Assembly (NCBI RefSeq): GCF_028368975.1
Contig: NZ_JAQNDM010000002.1
Span: forward strand, 5,140,425-5,204,424
Length of the DNA stretch: 64,000 nt
Direction of reading: 5' to 3'
DNA from: Stigmatella ashevillena
Lineage (GTDB): Bacteria; Myxococcota; Myxococcia; Myxococcales; Myxococcaceae
Positions 33,462-42,395 of the stretch are shown here, piece after piece (within the stretch, counting starts at the first letter, position 1; each line of letters opens with the position of its first letter). Made by a program: the position numbers and the translations under genes. A model generated the notes under the pieces. The model was not told where the DNA came from. It saw only the letters and a list, made by a program, of their open reading frames with translations, and ran no database searches.

Positions 33462-34885
33462 CGCGCGCTTCCTGAAGTGAAGTTCATGGGGATGTCATAA
33501 CTTCTCATGGATCTCGCGACAATCTTCAGGATTTGATCCCGCGTCAACTTCCGGCCAGCAACCGTCTCGGCGTCGCGCAGGACGCTCATGAGCATCCGAT
33601 TCCATTCTTTGGGCCATGTGCGGCCCAAGCGCCAGTTTCCACCACCGTGAATTGCTTGGTGGTGCGCCATCTCCAACTCGACGCAGAACTGGTCAATGCT
33701 CATGGCTCCAGTGAAGCCACGCTTCTCGAACCACTCGCGGTGCTCCGCAGGCAGGACATGATGTCGTGGCCGTTCGGCCATGCCTGCCCCTGCTTTGCCA
33801 GTCTCATGCATGGCACGAACCTCTGGGCCGTCGCCGAGCGCTTCGCGCACTCCCTGCGGCAAGTCCTGGCCCGCTTGCGCCATCATCACCTGGCCCGCCT
33901 GGATGCGCACCGCAGCGCTGACGGCTGTCACGGAGAGGATGCCCGCCTGGACGAGCCGACGCATCCTCTCCACCCACTCGGCAGTGACAACAAGCTGCGA
34001 GCCCATCATCACCCCGTTGGACCCCATCGTCAGGCGCACGCCAAGCGTGGCGGGAGCAGCGGGTGGCAGCCGCGGCAGCGACATCTTCAATCCCGACATC
34101 AGGGTGAGCATCTCAACGAGCTGGGCTGCGGCCATGATCTGCCCCCCGCGCTCCATGGCTATACGCGCAGCCTCACGGATGGCATGGAAATCGCGGGTGA
34201 GTTGGCCCATCCGTTCGGGCATCGCGACGGCTGCTGACTCGGCGCTCCTCGGCTCCAGAGACGCGAGCGCCGTCATGGAGGGAGCCATCCTCTGCTGCAC
34301 GTGGTTCATGTCCGCCAAGAGCCTCTCGGCGCTGTAGAGCGGGCACTGCCTGAGCACAACGCCAGCGAGATTCAGGAAATCGAGCCATGCGGCGAGCAGG
34401 GTGATCCCGGACATGGCGGCCTGGAGCCGCAAGCCACTCATGCGGAGAATGCCCAGTTCCATGTCCAGGTCCTCTGCCTCCGAAGCAGCCTCCGCAAGCG
34501 TGGCAGCCTCCCCGAGGGCATCGTGAATCCATTGCAGTTGTTCGGTGCCATAGCCGATGGAACGGGTAAACGCGCCGTTGGCCCTGCCTCCGAGGCCTTC
34601 CTTCCCAGCGGAGAGTTGGCGAAGCGAGGCAGCGATACCGCCCGTGGAACGTTTCGCACCAGAGATGGCTTCGAGCAATGCCTGCCGGGCCTGCGTCACG
34701 CTCTGATGCGCTGAGGCCGAAACGGCTGGAATCGCAGTCTTCTGGGCAGAGAACGCTCGTCCCTCTCTCCCAGCCGTCTGTCTGTAGTGACTGGAGGACT
34801 CCGCGCGTCCCCCAGGGCGTCCTCCTCCCACCGCACAGCCTGTGAGCAGCGCTGCAACACACCCCAACGCGACGGTCAGCTTCAT
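33458..34885 (-). CDS. DUF2380-type (TIGR02269) lipoprotein toxin with HNH-like C-terminus
   Basis: The 475-residue protein begins with a lipobox signal (LGCVAALLTGC). The middle is long, helical and Met/Ala-rich (RLTMGSNGVMMGSQLVV). The last ~110 residues hold His-rich motifs of a GHH/AHH-type nuclease: RHHVLPAEHREWFEKRGF, ELEMAHHQAIHGGGNW and WPKEWNRML. This is the arrangement of the myxobacterial DUF2380/TIGR02269 paralogous family, which I take to be a surface-delivered nuclease toxin (family inference). It is coupled to two putative immunity genes. A neighbouring secretion gene is not visible. Confidence 0.82.
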   Translation of the reverse strand: MKLTVALGCVAALLTGCAVGGGRPGGRAESSSHYRQTAGREGRAFSAQKTAIPAVSASAHQSVTQARQALLEAISGAKRSTGGIAASLRQLSAGKEGLGGRANGAFTRSIGYGTEQLQWIHDALGEAATLAEAASEAEDLDMELGILRMSGLRLQAAMSGITLLAAWLDFLNLAGVVLRQCPLYSAERLLADMNHVQQRMAPSMTALASLEPRSAESAAVAMPERMGQLTRDFHAIREAARIAMERGGQIMAAAQLVEMLTLMSGLKMSLPRLPPAAPATLGVRLTMGSNGVMMGSQLVVTAEWVERMRRLVQAGILSVTAVSAAVRIQAGQVMMAQAGQDLPQGVREALGDGPEVRAMHETGKAGAGMAERPRHHVLPAEHREWFEKRGFTGAMSIDQFCVELEMAHHQAIHGGGNWRLGRTWPKEWNRMLMSVLRDAETVAGRKLTRDQILKIVARSMRSYDIPMNFTSGSAR

Positions 34886-34947
34886 GCGCCCGCCTGTGCC
34901 AACGAGGACGTCAGAGGATACACCTCACTCCGGCGCTGGCCGCCCGC

Positions 34948-36345
34948 TCAGCCCCGTGACAGCAGCCACACCACGCCGAAGCCCGCCGCGCATGCTCCCA
35001 GGAAGAGGCCCGCAGCCATCAGCGCCAGCCGCTTCGGGGGCGTGGGTGCCTCCAGTTCCAGCGTGTCCGGCACCCCGTCTGCCGCCGCAGCCTCGCCCTC
35101 GATGGCGCGCACCAGCGGCAGCTTGCGCGCTTCCACCAGCCCGCCCCCCGGCTCCTCCTCCACATCCACGCCGAAGCTGAGGCGGGCCTCGCGCGTCTCC
35201 CGACGCCCGTGCGGCACGAACTTGGACGGCCCCACGTGCGACGGCTCTTCTCCGGGGATGTAGTCCTCGGGTGCGTCCAAACCGCTGTGCTCGAAGGCCA
35301 GCGCCGTCGGCGGGGCCAACATGGCCGGCATCGCCTGCTCCGTGAGCGCTCGCGAGGGGTCCTGCCCCAGCAGCTCCGCCAGCACCGCGTCCTCGGCCAC
35401 CTTCTCCTCGGCGAAGGCCTCGCGCATCAGCCGCGCGACATCCGCGTCTCCCACGCTCGGCGCCATCTTCGTCTTGAGCCGCCCCAGCTCCGCCCCGAAG
35501 GCCGCCGCGTCCGGGAAGCGCTGCCCCGGCTCCACCGACAACGCCTTCGTCAACAGGGCATCCACCGCCGGAGGCACCTCGACGCGGTGGCGACTCGCGG
35601 GTTCCCACTTCGGGTAGGCCGCCCGGCGCCAGCGCTCCAGCGGATCTCCCCGCTGCGGCAACGGGTGCCACGCGAACAGCTCCCACAGCACCACCGCCGC
35701 CGCATACACATCCGCCCGCCGGTCCACGAACTTCTTCCGCGCCTGCTCCGGGGACATGTACGTCAGGTTGCCGATGACAACCCGGGGTGCCGTCTGCTGC
35801 TCTTTCAACGTGGACTGCGAGGCGCCGAAGTCGATGATCTTCAGCTCGCCGTCATAGGACAAGCAGATGTTCGCGGGGGACAAGTCCCGGTGCACCAAGT
35901 GCAACGGCTGCCCCTGCCCATCCACGGCATCGTGCGCGTAGGCCAGCCCCTCACACAGCCGCTGGCCCAGGTGCAAAATGAGCCCCAGGGACATCGCCTG
36001 GCCGTGCTGGCGCACCCGGTGGGCCAGGCGGCTCAGCGTCTTGCCCTGCACGTACTCCATGGCCAAGTAGAACTGCCCCTCCACCTCGCCCATCGCGTAC
36101 ACCCGGGCGATGTTGGGGTGCCGCAGGTGCACCACCACCCGCGCCTCGTCCCGGAAGCGGCCGAGGAACTGCTTGTTCTCCACCAGCTTCGGCAGCACCT
36201 TCTTCACCACGCACGCCCGGCGGGGAGCCTCCTCCCGCGCCAGGTACACCTCTCCCATGCCCCCCGCGCCGATTCGCCGCGCCAGGGTGTAGGGACCGAA
36301 GCGAATGAGCCCCTGGGGGGCGTCCGTTTCGGGAGGGCTAGGCAA
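34948..36345 (-). CDS. Ser/Thr protein kinase with C-terminal membrane anchor
   Basis: The kinase domain (~15-285) has GAGGMGEVYLA, the Lys of CVVKKVLP, HRDLSPAN (Ser in place of Lys) and IDFGASQS, then YMSPEQARKK. A ~140-residue linker ends in one transmembrane helix (LMAAGLFLGACAAGFGVVWLL) with only three residues outside, so it is a tail-anchored, inward-facing kinase with no external sensor. The only workable start is a TTG at 36345, placing eight bases of overlap with the end of hemL. HRDLSPAN-type kinases are common in myxobacteria. Targets unknown. Confidence 0.9.
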   Translation of the reverse strand: MPSPPETDAPQGLIRFGPYTLARRIGAGGMGEVYLAREEAPRRACVVKKVLPKLVENKQFLGRFRDEARVVVHLRHPNIARVYAMGEVEGQFYLAMEYVQGKTLSRLAHRVRQHGQAMSLGLILHLGQRLCEGLAYAHDAVDGQGQPLHLVHRDLSPANICLSYDGELKIIDFGASQSTLKEQQTAPRVVIGNLTYMSPEQARKKFVDRRADVYAAAVVLWELFAWHPLPQRGDPLERWRRAAYPKWEPASRHRVEVPPAVDALLTKALSVEPGQRFPDAAAFGAELGRLKTKMAPSVGDADVARLMREAFAEEKVAEDAVLAELLGQDPSRALTEQAMPAMLAPPTALAFEHSGLDAPEDYIPGEEPSHVGPSKFVPHGRRETREARLSFGVDVEEEPGGGLVEARKLPLVRAIEGEAAAADGVPDTLELEAPTPPKRLALMAAGLFLGACAAGFGVVWLLSRG

Positions 36346-37624
36346 GCGAGCGGAAGGCCTTTCGCGCCGCCGTGAGGATGTGCGCCACCTCCGCCTCGCC
36401 GATGGCCAGCGAGACGAACGCCGCCTCGAACTGGCTCGGCGGCAGGTACACCCCCTCGTTCAGCATGGCGTGGAAGAAGCGGCCGAAGCGCGCCGTGTCC
36501 GCCTTCTTCGCGCTGGTGTAGTCGTACACCGGCGTATCGCAAAAGAAGAGCGTCAGCATGCTGCCCACGCGGTTGAGCGTCACCGGCACGCCCGCCGCCT
36601 TCGCCTCCGCCACCAGCCCCTCCTCCAGCATCGCGCCGAGCTGCTCCAGCCGCGCGTAGGTGCCCGGCGCCGCCAGCGCCTTGAGGCACGCCAGCCCTGC
36701 CGCCACCGCCACCGGGTTCCCCGACAGCGTGCCCGACTGGTACACCGGGCCCTCGGGGGCGATCTTCGCCATGAGGTCGCGCCGTCCGCCGTACGCCCCC
36801 AGCGGCATGCCCCCACCCACCACCTTGGCGAAGGTGCTCAGGTCCGGCTTCAGCCCGTACACCTCCTGCGCCCCGCCGCGCGCCAGCCGGAAGCCCGTCA
36901 TCACCTCGTCCACCACGAACAGCACTCCGTGCTTGCGGCACAGCTCCTGGAGCCCCTGGAGGTAGCCCGGCTTGGGCACCAGCACGCCCATGTTGCCCAC
37001 CACCGGCTCGATGATGGCGCAGGCGATCTCCTGGCCCTTCTCCGCGAAGAGCCGCTCCACCGCCCCCAGGTCATTATAGGGCGCCGTGAGGGTGAGCTTC
37101 GCCAACGCCGCCGGCACGCCCGGCGAGTCCGGCAGCCCGAGCGTCTCCACGCCGCTGCCCGCCTTCACCAGGAACGGGTCTCCCGCGCCGTGGAAGCAGC
37201 CCTCGAACTTGAGGATGAAGTCCCGGCCCGTGAAGCCGCGCGCCAGCCGGATGGCCGCCACCGTGGCCTCGGTGCCGCTGGAGACCAGGCGCACCTTCTC
37301 CACGCTCGGCACGGTGGCACACAAAAGCTCCGCCAGCTCCACCTCGCCCGGCACCGGCGCGCCGTAGGTGGTGCCCTTGCGGGCCGCGTCGATGATGGCC
37401 TCGACGATGGGCGGGTAGGCGTGGCCGAGGATGAGCGGTCCCCAGCTCCCCACCAGGTCCACGTACCGGTTGCCATCCACATCCGTCATCCACGCCCCCG
37501 TGGCCTCGCGGAAGAAGACGGGGTCGCCACCCACGCCCCGGAAGGCACGCACCGGGGAGTTCACACCCCCTGGAATGCGCTCCTGGGCTCGGGCGAAAAG
37601 GGCCTTGCTGTGGGAGTGGTTCAT
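36338..37624 (-). CDS. hemL: Glutamate-1-semialdehyde 2,1-aminomutase
   Basis: This enzyme converts glutamate-1-semialdehyde to 5-aminolevulinate in the C5 route of tetrapyrrole synthesis, using PLP in the cytosol. The sequence has the family opening (LFARAQERIPGGVNSPVRAF), the GTEATVAAIRLARGFTGR phosphate-binding region, VVDEVMTGFRL, and the PLP Lys in FAKVVGGGMPLGAYGG. At 428 residues it is full length. The start ATG at 37624 (MNHSHSK) is preferred over the one at 37636; the long open frame upstream belongs to the antisense of the neighbouring gene. The end overlaps the downstream kinase start. Confidence 0.97.
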   Translation of the reverse strand: MNHSHSKALFARAQERIPGGVNSPVRAFRGVGGDPVFFREATGAWMTDVDGNRYVDLVGSWGPLILGHAYPPIVEAIIDAARKGTTYGAPVPGEVELAELLCATVPSVEKVRLVSSGTEATVAAIRLARGFTGRDFILKFEGCFHGAGDPFLVKAGSGVETLGLPDSPGVPAALAKLTLTAPYNDLGAVERLFAEKGQEIACAIIEPVVGNMGVLVPKPGYLQGLQELCRKHGVLFVVDEVMTGFRLARGGAQEVYGLKPDLSTFAKVVGGGMPLGAYGGRRDLMAKIAPEGPVYQSGTLSGNPVAVAAGLACLKALAAPGTYARLEQLGAMLEEGLVAEAKAAGVPVTLNRVGSMLTLFFCDTPVYDYTSAKKADTARFGRFFHAMLNEGVYLPPSQFEAAFVSLAIGEAEVAHILTAARKAFRSLA

Positions 37625-37717
37625 GCCGCGCTGCATACCACGCGGGCGCCGGTGACAGGAGCCGGCTCTTGCCCGGACTCCTTGGAAACAGGCCGGGGGG
37701 CAGCCGAGACTGGGCCC

Positions 37718-38647
37718 ATGATCCGCACCACGCCGCGCCGGACGCTCCTCCTCGAAGCCCCAGAAGAACCCGGGCGCGCCCCGCATGTCGCCGCCGCCAG
37801 TGGGCTCGTGGCCGTGGGCCCCTGGCTCTACATCGTCGCGGATGACTCGCTGCATCTGGCCGTCTTCCCCCGGCAGGGCGAGGGGTTGGGGCGTGCCGTG
37901 CGCCTCTTCCCCGGGGAACTGCCCCTGGAGCCGACCGCGCGCAAGGCCGCCAAGCCGGACCTGGAGGCCCTCTGTGCCCTGGAGCCCTTCCCGGGCTGTC
38001 CCCAGGGCGCGCTCTTGGCGGTGCCCTCGGGCTCCACGCCGCAGCGGAACCGGGGCGCGCTCCTCCCCCTCGCGGCGGACGGCACCCTCTCCGGCGAGGC
38101 GCACCCCCTGGACTTCACCGGGCTGTATGCGCACCTGACCCGGCAGGTGGGCCCGCTCAACATCGAGGGCGCCGCGGGGGTGGGCGGGCGGCTGCGGCTG
38201 CTTCAGCGGGGCAATGGGGACGCCGGCGTGGATGCCTTGCTGGACCTGGACCTGGAGCGTGTCCTGCGCGCGCTGGAGGCAGGCCGGGCACCGGGCGCCG
38301 ATGCCCTGAGGGCCGTGCGGCGCTGGGAGCTGGGACGCTCGGGCACGGTGCGCCTGTCCTTCACGGATGCCGCCCCCCTGCCGGATGGGCGCATGGTGTT
38401 CACCGCCGCCGCCGAGGACTCGCGCGACGCCTATGCGGATGGCGCGGTGGCTGGCTCGGCGGTGGGGGTGATGGCCGCGGACGGCTCGCCGCTGTTTCTC
38501 GATGGGGTGGACGCGAAGGTGAAGCTGGAGGGGGTCAGCGCCCGGGTGGAGGCCGGGCGGATCCACCTGCTGCTGGTGGCGGATGGGGATGACCCGGCGA
38601 CTCCCGCGCCCCTGCTGGAGGCGGTGCTGGAGAACGTGCCCGGCTGA
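37718..38647 (+). CDS. DUF6929-like beta-propeller-type protein
   Basis: The 309-residue protein begins at the ATG at 37718 (MIRTTPRRTLLLEAPEEPG). It has repeated blade-like segments (LVAVGPWLYIVADDSLHLAVF, GALLAVPSGSTPQRNRGALLPL, GRLRLLQRGNGDAGVDALLDLDL, MVFTAAAEDSRDAYADG), which look like a small propeller. I recall this pattern as DUF6929 with moderate certainty. No signal peptide. It diverges from hemL (93 bases between the starts) and converges on the TPR lipoprotein gene. Confidence 0.75.
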   Translation: MIRTTPRRTLLLEAPEEPGRAPHVAAASGLVAVGPWLYIVADDSLHLAVFPRQGEGLGRAVRLFPGELPLEPTARKAAKPDLEALCALEPFPGCPQGALLAVPSGSTPQRNRGALLPLAADGTLSGEAHPLDFTGLYAHLTRQVGPLNIEGAAGVGGRLRLLQRGNGDAGVDALLDLDLERVLRALEAGRAPGADALRAVRRWELGRSGTVRLSFTDAAPLPDGRMVFTAAAEDSRDAYADGAVAGSAVGVMAADGSPLFLDGVDAKVKLEGVSARVEAGRIHLLLVADGDDPATPAPLLEAVLENVPG

Positions 38648-38665
38648 AGCGCCTCCATCCCCGCA

Positions 38666-39592
38666 TCAATCCCCGTGGTCGCGCGAGGCCTCCTCGGCGG
38701 TGCCGCCCGCGGCCTCCACCGAGGTGCGCGGGGGACGGGCCGGAGGGGGCGGCGCCTGCGCATGATCAAAGGCCTTGGCGCGCTCCCCAATGCTCCCCGG
38801 CGTGGTGTCGGCGATGCGGCGTCGCGCGCGGGAGATGTAGTCCTGCACCAGCGCGGGGTCTGGATGCGCCTTGAGGGCCTCCACCCACAGCTCGATGGCC
38901 TTCTCGTTCTCGCCCGTCTCGGCGCGCAGCCGGCCCATCTCCACCGTGGCATGCGCGGCCAGCTCCGAGTCCGGGAAGCGGGTGCGCAGGTCCGCGTAGG
39001 CCCGCGAGGCCTCCTGGCGGCGGCCTTCCATCATCTGAATGGCCTGGGCCCGGAGAAACAGCGCATCGTCCACATAGGCGCTGGTGGCGAACCGCTCGGC
39101 GAGCCGGGTCGCCTCCAGCTCACACTGCGCGTAATCCGCCAGCTCGAAGTAGAGCTTGGCCACCTGGTAGTGCAGCTCGGCGCCCTGGGGCGGGTTGCGC
39201 TGGAGCGCCGCGGTGAGCTGGTCAATGGCGCCGCGCAGGTCGTGGTAGTGCACCCGCAGCAGCTCGGCGAGGATGATCCGCGCCTCGAGCGCCTCGGGAG
39301 ACTCGGGGCACTGCACGAGCAGCTCCTTGTAGACGCTGACCGCCTCCTTCACCTTGCGCTGCTCGAGCCAGTAGACGTCCGCGGCCCCCTTGAGGGCCCG
39401 GGCGCGCAGCACCAGGGAGGGCGGGGTGTCATCCCGGCGGAGCAGATCCACGGCCTTGCGGTACTCGACGAGCGCCTCGTCCGGACGCTTCTCGAAGACG
39501 GCATCGCGCGCCCGCTGGAGGTGGTCCGCGGGCGTGTCCCGGCAGCCCGCCAGCGCCGCGAGCAGCGCGCATGCCAGCACGAGCCTCCTCAA
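38666..39592 (-). CDS. TPR lipoprotein
   Basis: Translation is assigned to a TTG at 39592 that overlaps the upstream gene stop (TTGA); a GTG at 39580 sits too close to the AGGAGG run. The ~308-residue product has a lipobox (CALLAALAGC) and then tetratricopeptide-type helical repeats to about residue 255 (DEALVEYRKAVDLL, KEAVSVYKELLVQCP, AELHYQVAKLYFELADYAQCELEA, ASRAYADLRTRFPDSELA, EKAIELWVEALKAHP). It resembles envelope TPR adaptors such as BamD-like proteins but lacks a specific match. The Pro-rich tail is probably disordered. It is co-transcribed with the small Cys-rich lipoprotein. Confidence 0.85.
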   Translation of the reverse strand: MRRLVLACALLAALAGCRDTPADHLQRARDAVFEKRPDEALVEYRKAVDLLRRDDTPPSLVLRARALKGAADVYWLEQRKVKEAVSVYKELLVQCPESPEALEARIILAELLRVHYHDLRGAIDQLTAALQRNPPQGAELHYQVAKLYFELADYAQCELEATRLAERFATSAYVDDALFLRAQAIQMMEGRRQEASRAYADLRTRFPDSELAAHATVEMGRLRAETGENEKAIELWVEALKAHPDPALVQDYISRARRRIADTTPGSIGERAKAFDHAQAPPPPARPPRTSVEAAGGTAEEASRDHGD

Positions 39593-39846
39593 CTGCAGGA
39601 CTCCGGAATGATGCGGGTGCAGACGGTATCCGCGCAGGTGACACACTCCTGCTCGGAGGAGACGTCGGTGACGCAGACGAAGACGCCCGAGGAGCGCGGG
39701 CAATCCTCCGCCGTGGTGCAGCGGTAGGCGTTGCCATCCGTGGCCGGGAGGGTCTCCCGCCGCGAGCCGCACACCTCGAGATCATTGCATCCCAGGAGGC
39801 CCGCCGCGGAGATGGCGGCAAGCCCCACGCGCCCTAGAAATCGCAC
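39589..39846 (-). CDS. Small Cys-rich lipoprotein
   Basis: The 85-residue protein starts at a GTG at 39846 and has a lipobox (AAISAAGLLGC). The mature part has eight further Cys in a TTAEDCPRSSGVFVC ... ECVTCADTVCTRIIPESC arrangement, which suggests a compact disulphide-rich domain of the type often seen in myxobacterial lipoproteins. It overlaps the TPR lipoprotein start by four bases. Function unknown. Confidence 0.75.
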   Translation of the reverse strand: MRFLGRVGLAAISAAGLLGCNDLEVCGSRRETLPATDGNAYRCTTAEDCPRSSGVFVCVTDVSSEQECVTCADTVCTRIIPESCS

Positions 39847-39910
39847 GCCCCCGTTCTAACCGGATTCGGGAGCGCCGTCACGGAACCGCCTGTCTGCACG
39901 CTGCCCGGCC

Positions 39911-40297
39911 TCAGTTGTGGCCGCTCTGGGCCACCGTGCCGGAGGTGAGCACCACGGTGTCCACCGAGGCCACGCTGCGGCGCCTGTTCAGCCGGGCCTT
40001 CTCCTCCTGCTTCTGCTGGTGGGCCAGAATGGCCGTCGTGTGCACGTCCGCATGCTGGCAATGCACCTCGGACACCTGCTTGTGCCGCCGGCCCAGCTCC
40101 TGCCACAGCTGCACCTGGGCCTGGTTGCCCAAGAGCCGCTCCTCGACGGTATCGAGCGCCTCGTCCATCTTCTGGGCTTCGGCCTCCAAGGCCGCCAGCC
40201 GCGCCTCGGCTTCCGGGGGAGGCGAGAAGCATCCCGTCGACCCTGTCAGCGCCAGCGCCGCCATGCCCAGACCGATCGCCCGCGTCCCAACCATCAC
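39911..40297 (-). CDS. Small coiled-coil lipoprotein
   Basis: The 128 residues open with a lipoprotein signal (LGMAALALTGSTGC) and continue as a charged coiled coil (EARLAALEAEAQKMDEALDTVEERL), ending in a Lys/Arg-rich segment and a Ser/Thr/Val tail. It has the size and shape of a small periplasmic spacer lipoprotein. No family is recognised. It lies between the small Cys-rich gene and kdsC; the gap to kdsC (164 bases) suggests its own promoter. Confidence 0.75.
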   Translation of the reverse strand: MMVGTRAIGLGMAALALTGSTGCFSPPPEAEARLAALEAEAQKMDEALDTVEERLLGNQAQVQLWQELGRRHKQVSEVHCQHADVHTTAILAHQQKQEEKARLNRRRSVASVDTVVLTSGTVAQSGHN

Positions 40298-40461
40298 TCA
40301 CCCACCTCGTGTCTTCCGCTTTGAAAGCCGCTTTCTCGGAAGCCCAAGGTAGGGAGCCCCCCCTGGGGGGACAACCCGACCTCACACGAGGACGAGAGGT
40401 TTTTCGACGAGCCAACGTTTCGGGGTAGGTGAATGTCTGATGGGGCGGGCCGAGACCGCCC

Positions 40462-40971
40462 TCAGGGGCCCGGACGGTGGCGGAGGATGAACTCGCACAC
40501 CTCGCGCGCCGCACCGAACCCCGCGGCCTTCTGGGCCACGTAGTGCACCTGGGCACGCACCTCGTCCGGGGCCTCTGGAGGCGCGGCGGAGAAGCCCACC
40601 GCCTTCAGCAGCGGCAAGTCCACTACCTCGTCTCCCATGTAGCCACACCGGTCCGCGGAGACCTTCAGCAGCTCCAGCAGCTTCTCGAAGTGCGCCACCT
40701 TGTCCTGGCTGCCGAAGTGCACGTGCCGCAAGCCCAGGGACTGCATCCGCATCTGAGCCGAGAGGCTGTCGCCCCCGGAGATGGCCGCCACCTCGATGCC
40801 CGCCTCCTGCAACCGCTTGATGCCCATGCCGTCACGCACGCTGTACATCTGCGTCCAGCCGGAGTTGGGCACCCAGAAGATGCGCCCGTCGGTGAGCGTC
40901 CCGTCGATGTCGAAGATCATCACCGACAGGTGCCGTACCCGGGCCTTGAGCGATTCGAGGTCCTGGTTCAT
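40462..40971 (-). CDS. kdsC: 3-deoxy-D-manno-octulosonate 8-phosphate phosphatase
   Basis: KdsC removes the phosphate from KDO-8-phosphate for lipopolysaccharide core synthesis. The 169-residue HAD protein has the nucleophile motif as DIDGTLTDGRIF, the second motif AISGGDSLSAQMR and the metal motif GYMGDEVVDLPLLKAVG followed by FSAAPPEAPDEV, as in C0-type tetrameric KdsC enzymes without a cap domain. It begins six bases after the MXAN_5187-like gene, at the end of the lspA-lgt operon, linking lipoprotein and LPS biogenesis. Confidence 0.92.
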   Translation of the reverse strand: MNQDLESLKARVRHLSVMIFDIDGTLTDGRIFWVPNSGWTQMYSVRDGMGIKRLQEAGIEVAAISGGDSLSAQMRMQSLGLRHVHFGSQDKVAHFEKLLELLKVSADRCGYMGDEVVDLPLLKAVGFSAAPPEAPDEVRAQVHYVAQKAAGFGAAREVCEFILRHRPGP

Positions 40972-40977
40972 CCGCGG

Positions 40978-42360
40978 CTACTTGGGCACGGCCTTGAGCG
41001 TGGCCTTGCCGTCCTTGATGACGACCTTGAACTCCACGTTCTTGGCGTTGTGCTGCTTGAGCAGGTCCGGCACCTGCTTGCGCAGGTTGGCGGCCACCGA
41101 CTCGAAGCTCATCTTCGAGGTGTCCTCCTGGTTGCGCTTCTTGGCCGTGACGTAGGCGTCGTAAACGGCCCGGAGCTTGTCGTCCGAGAGCCCAGCCCCT
41201 GTCCCCGGTGTGGCAGGCCGGGGGCTTGAAGCCGCGGGACGGGCAGCCCCGGGCGCTCCCGGACGGGCGGCAGCGGCCGGCGGACGGGCGGCGGGAGCGG
41301 AGCTCAGCGGCTCATCCGTGAGCCCCTCGAGCGCGGCGGCGATGCCCCCACCTCCTGGAGGAGGGGTTCCAAAGGAGGGGACTCCTCGCGCGGGCGCCCC
41401 ACCCGGAGTTCCCCGGGCGGGCGTTCCCCCCGCGGGGACGGGCGCTGCACCCCGGGCGGGCGCTCCCCCCGAAGGCGCAGGGACCGCGCCCCGGGCGGGC
41501 GCCGCCACCGGAGCCGACGTGCCAGGCCCCCGGACGGGCGCCACGGCAGGCGCCACTGCGGGCACGGACGGCACGGCAGCCACGGGCGCAACCGAGGGCG
41601 CTCCCCGGAACGGCGTGCCCGCAACGGGCGCAACGGAGGGAATCGAGGGCGCCCCTCCGGAGGCCGCTGGGGGCGTCGCCCGGAACGGCGTGCTCGCCGC
41701 GGGCGCGATCGCGGGAATTACGGGCGCCACCACGGGGGCGATCGGCGCCATCGTGGGCACGGACGGCACCGGGGCCACCGCGGGGGCCCCTCGGAACGAG
41801 ACCGCCCCGGCCACGGGCTCCACCGGCTGCGGAATGAAGGCGGGCCGGGCCACCTTCGCGGGCACGGGCTCGTTGGGGATGATGTCCGACACATCCTCCA
41901 AGTCCGCGTCGGAGAGCTCCTCCGTCAGGTCATGCGCCTCCTGGCGGCGCTCTCCACCGGCGGCCTTCTGGGCGCGGCGCTTGGCCTTGAGAATGTCGCG
42001 CTTGTAGGTACCCGCCTCGATCTCCTGGAGGGTGCGCGTCCACAACCGCTCGTAGGTGAGGAACTTGTTGTGGAGCGAGTTGAGGCGGAACTTCGCGGCG
42101 GTGTTGCGCACATTGCTGCCCTTGAGCCTCAGCAGCCGCTTCTTGAGTTCCTCATGGTTCCGCAGGGGCGGAAAGCGCTCGTTGCCGAGAAAGTATTGCT
42201 CGTAGGTGGCCCGCAGGGCCGCCAGTTCCTCCTCGAGCTCCGAGGTCTCCTGGAGGGCCAGCTCGCTGTTGGACTTCTTCTGTCCGGACTTGTCGTCCCC
42301 CAGGAGCTTCGCAGGGGCGGACTTGGCACTGGACGTGGACTTTCCGGGCTCCGGTGGCAT
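40978..42360 (-). CDS. MXAN_5187-like protein with long Ala/Pro/Gly linker
   Basis: The 460-residue cytosolic protein has a conserved helical N-terminal part (ELEEELAALRATYEQYFLG, RFPPLRNHEELKKRL, FLTYERLWTRTLQEIEAGTYKRD), a ~230-residue low-complexity linker built on Ala, Pro and Gly (PAVAPVPSVP-like repeats), and a conserved C-terminal domain (LSDDKLRAVYDAYVTAKKRN, VEFKVVIKDGKATLKAVPK). The two ends match the myxobacterial family I know as MXAN_5187; function is unknown. It is inside the lspA-lgt-kdsC operon. The linker DNA is repetitive and likely to vary in length between strains. Confidence 0.8.
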   Translation of the reverse strand: MPPEPGKSTSSAKSAPAKLLGDDKSGQKKSNSELALQETSELEEELAALRATYEQYFLGNERFPPLRNHEELKKRLLRLKGSNVRNTAAKFRLNSLHNKFLTYERLWTRTLQEIEAGTYKRDILKAKRRAQKAAGGERRQEAHDLTEELSDADLEDVSDIIPNEPVPAKVARPAFIPQPVEPVAGAVSFRGAPAVAPVPSVPTMAPIAPVVAPVIPAIAPAASTPFRATPPAASGGAPSIPSVAPVAGTPFRGAPSVAPVAAVPSVPAVAPAVAPVRGPGTSAPVAAPARGAVPAPSGGAPARGAAPVPAGGTPARGTPGGAPARGVPSFGTPPPGGGGIAAALEGLTDEPLSSAPAARPPAAAARPGAPGAARPAASSPRPATPGTGAGLSDDKLRAVYDAYVTAKKRNQEDTSKMSFESVAANLRKQVPDLLKQHNAKNVEFKVVIKDGKATLKAVPK

Positions 42361-42395
42361 TCGACCTCAGAGTGTCCCCAAGACGCGGTCCCTTA

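Noticed and set aside
35209-36375. 388-codon plus-strand frame
   Set aside because: Antisense of the Ser/Thr kinase; rich in Arg, His and Gln as expected from GC-rich shadow coding.
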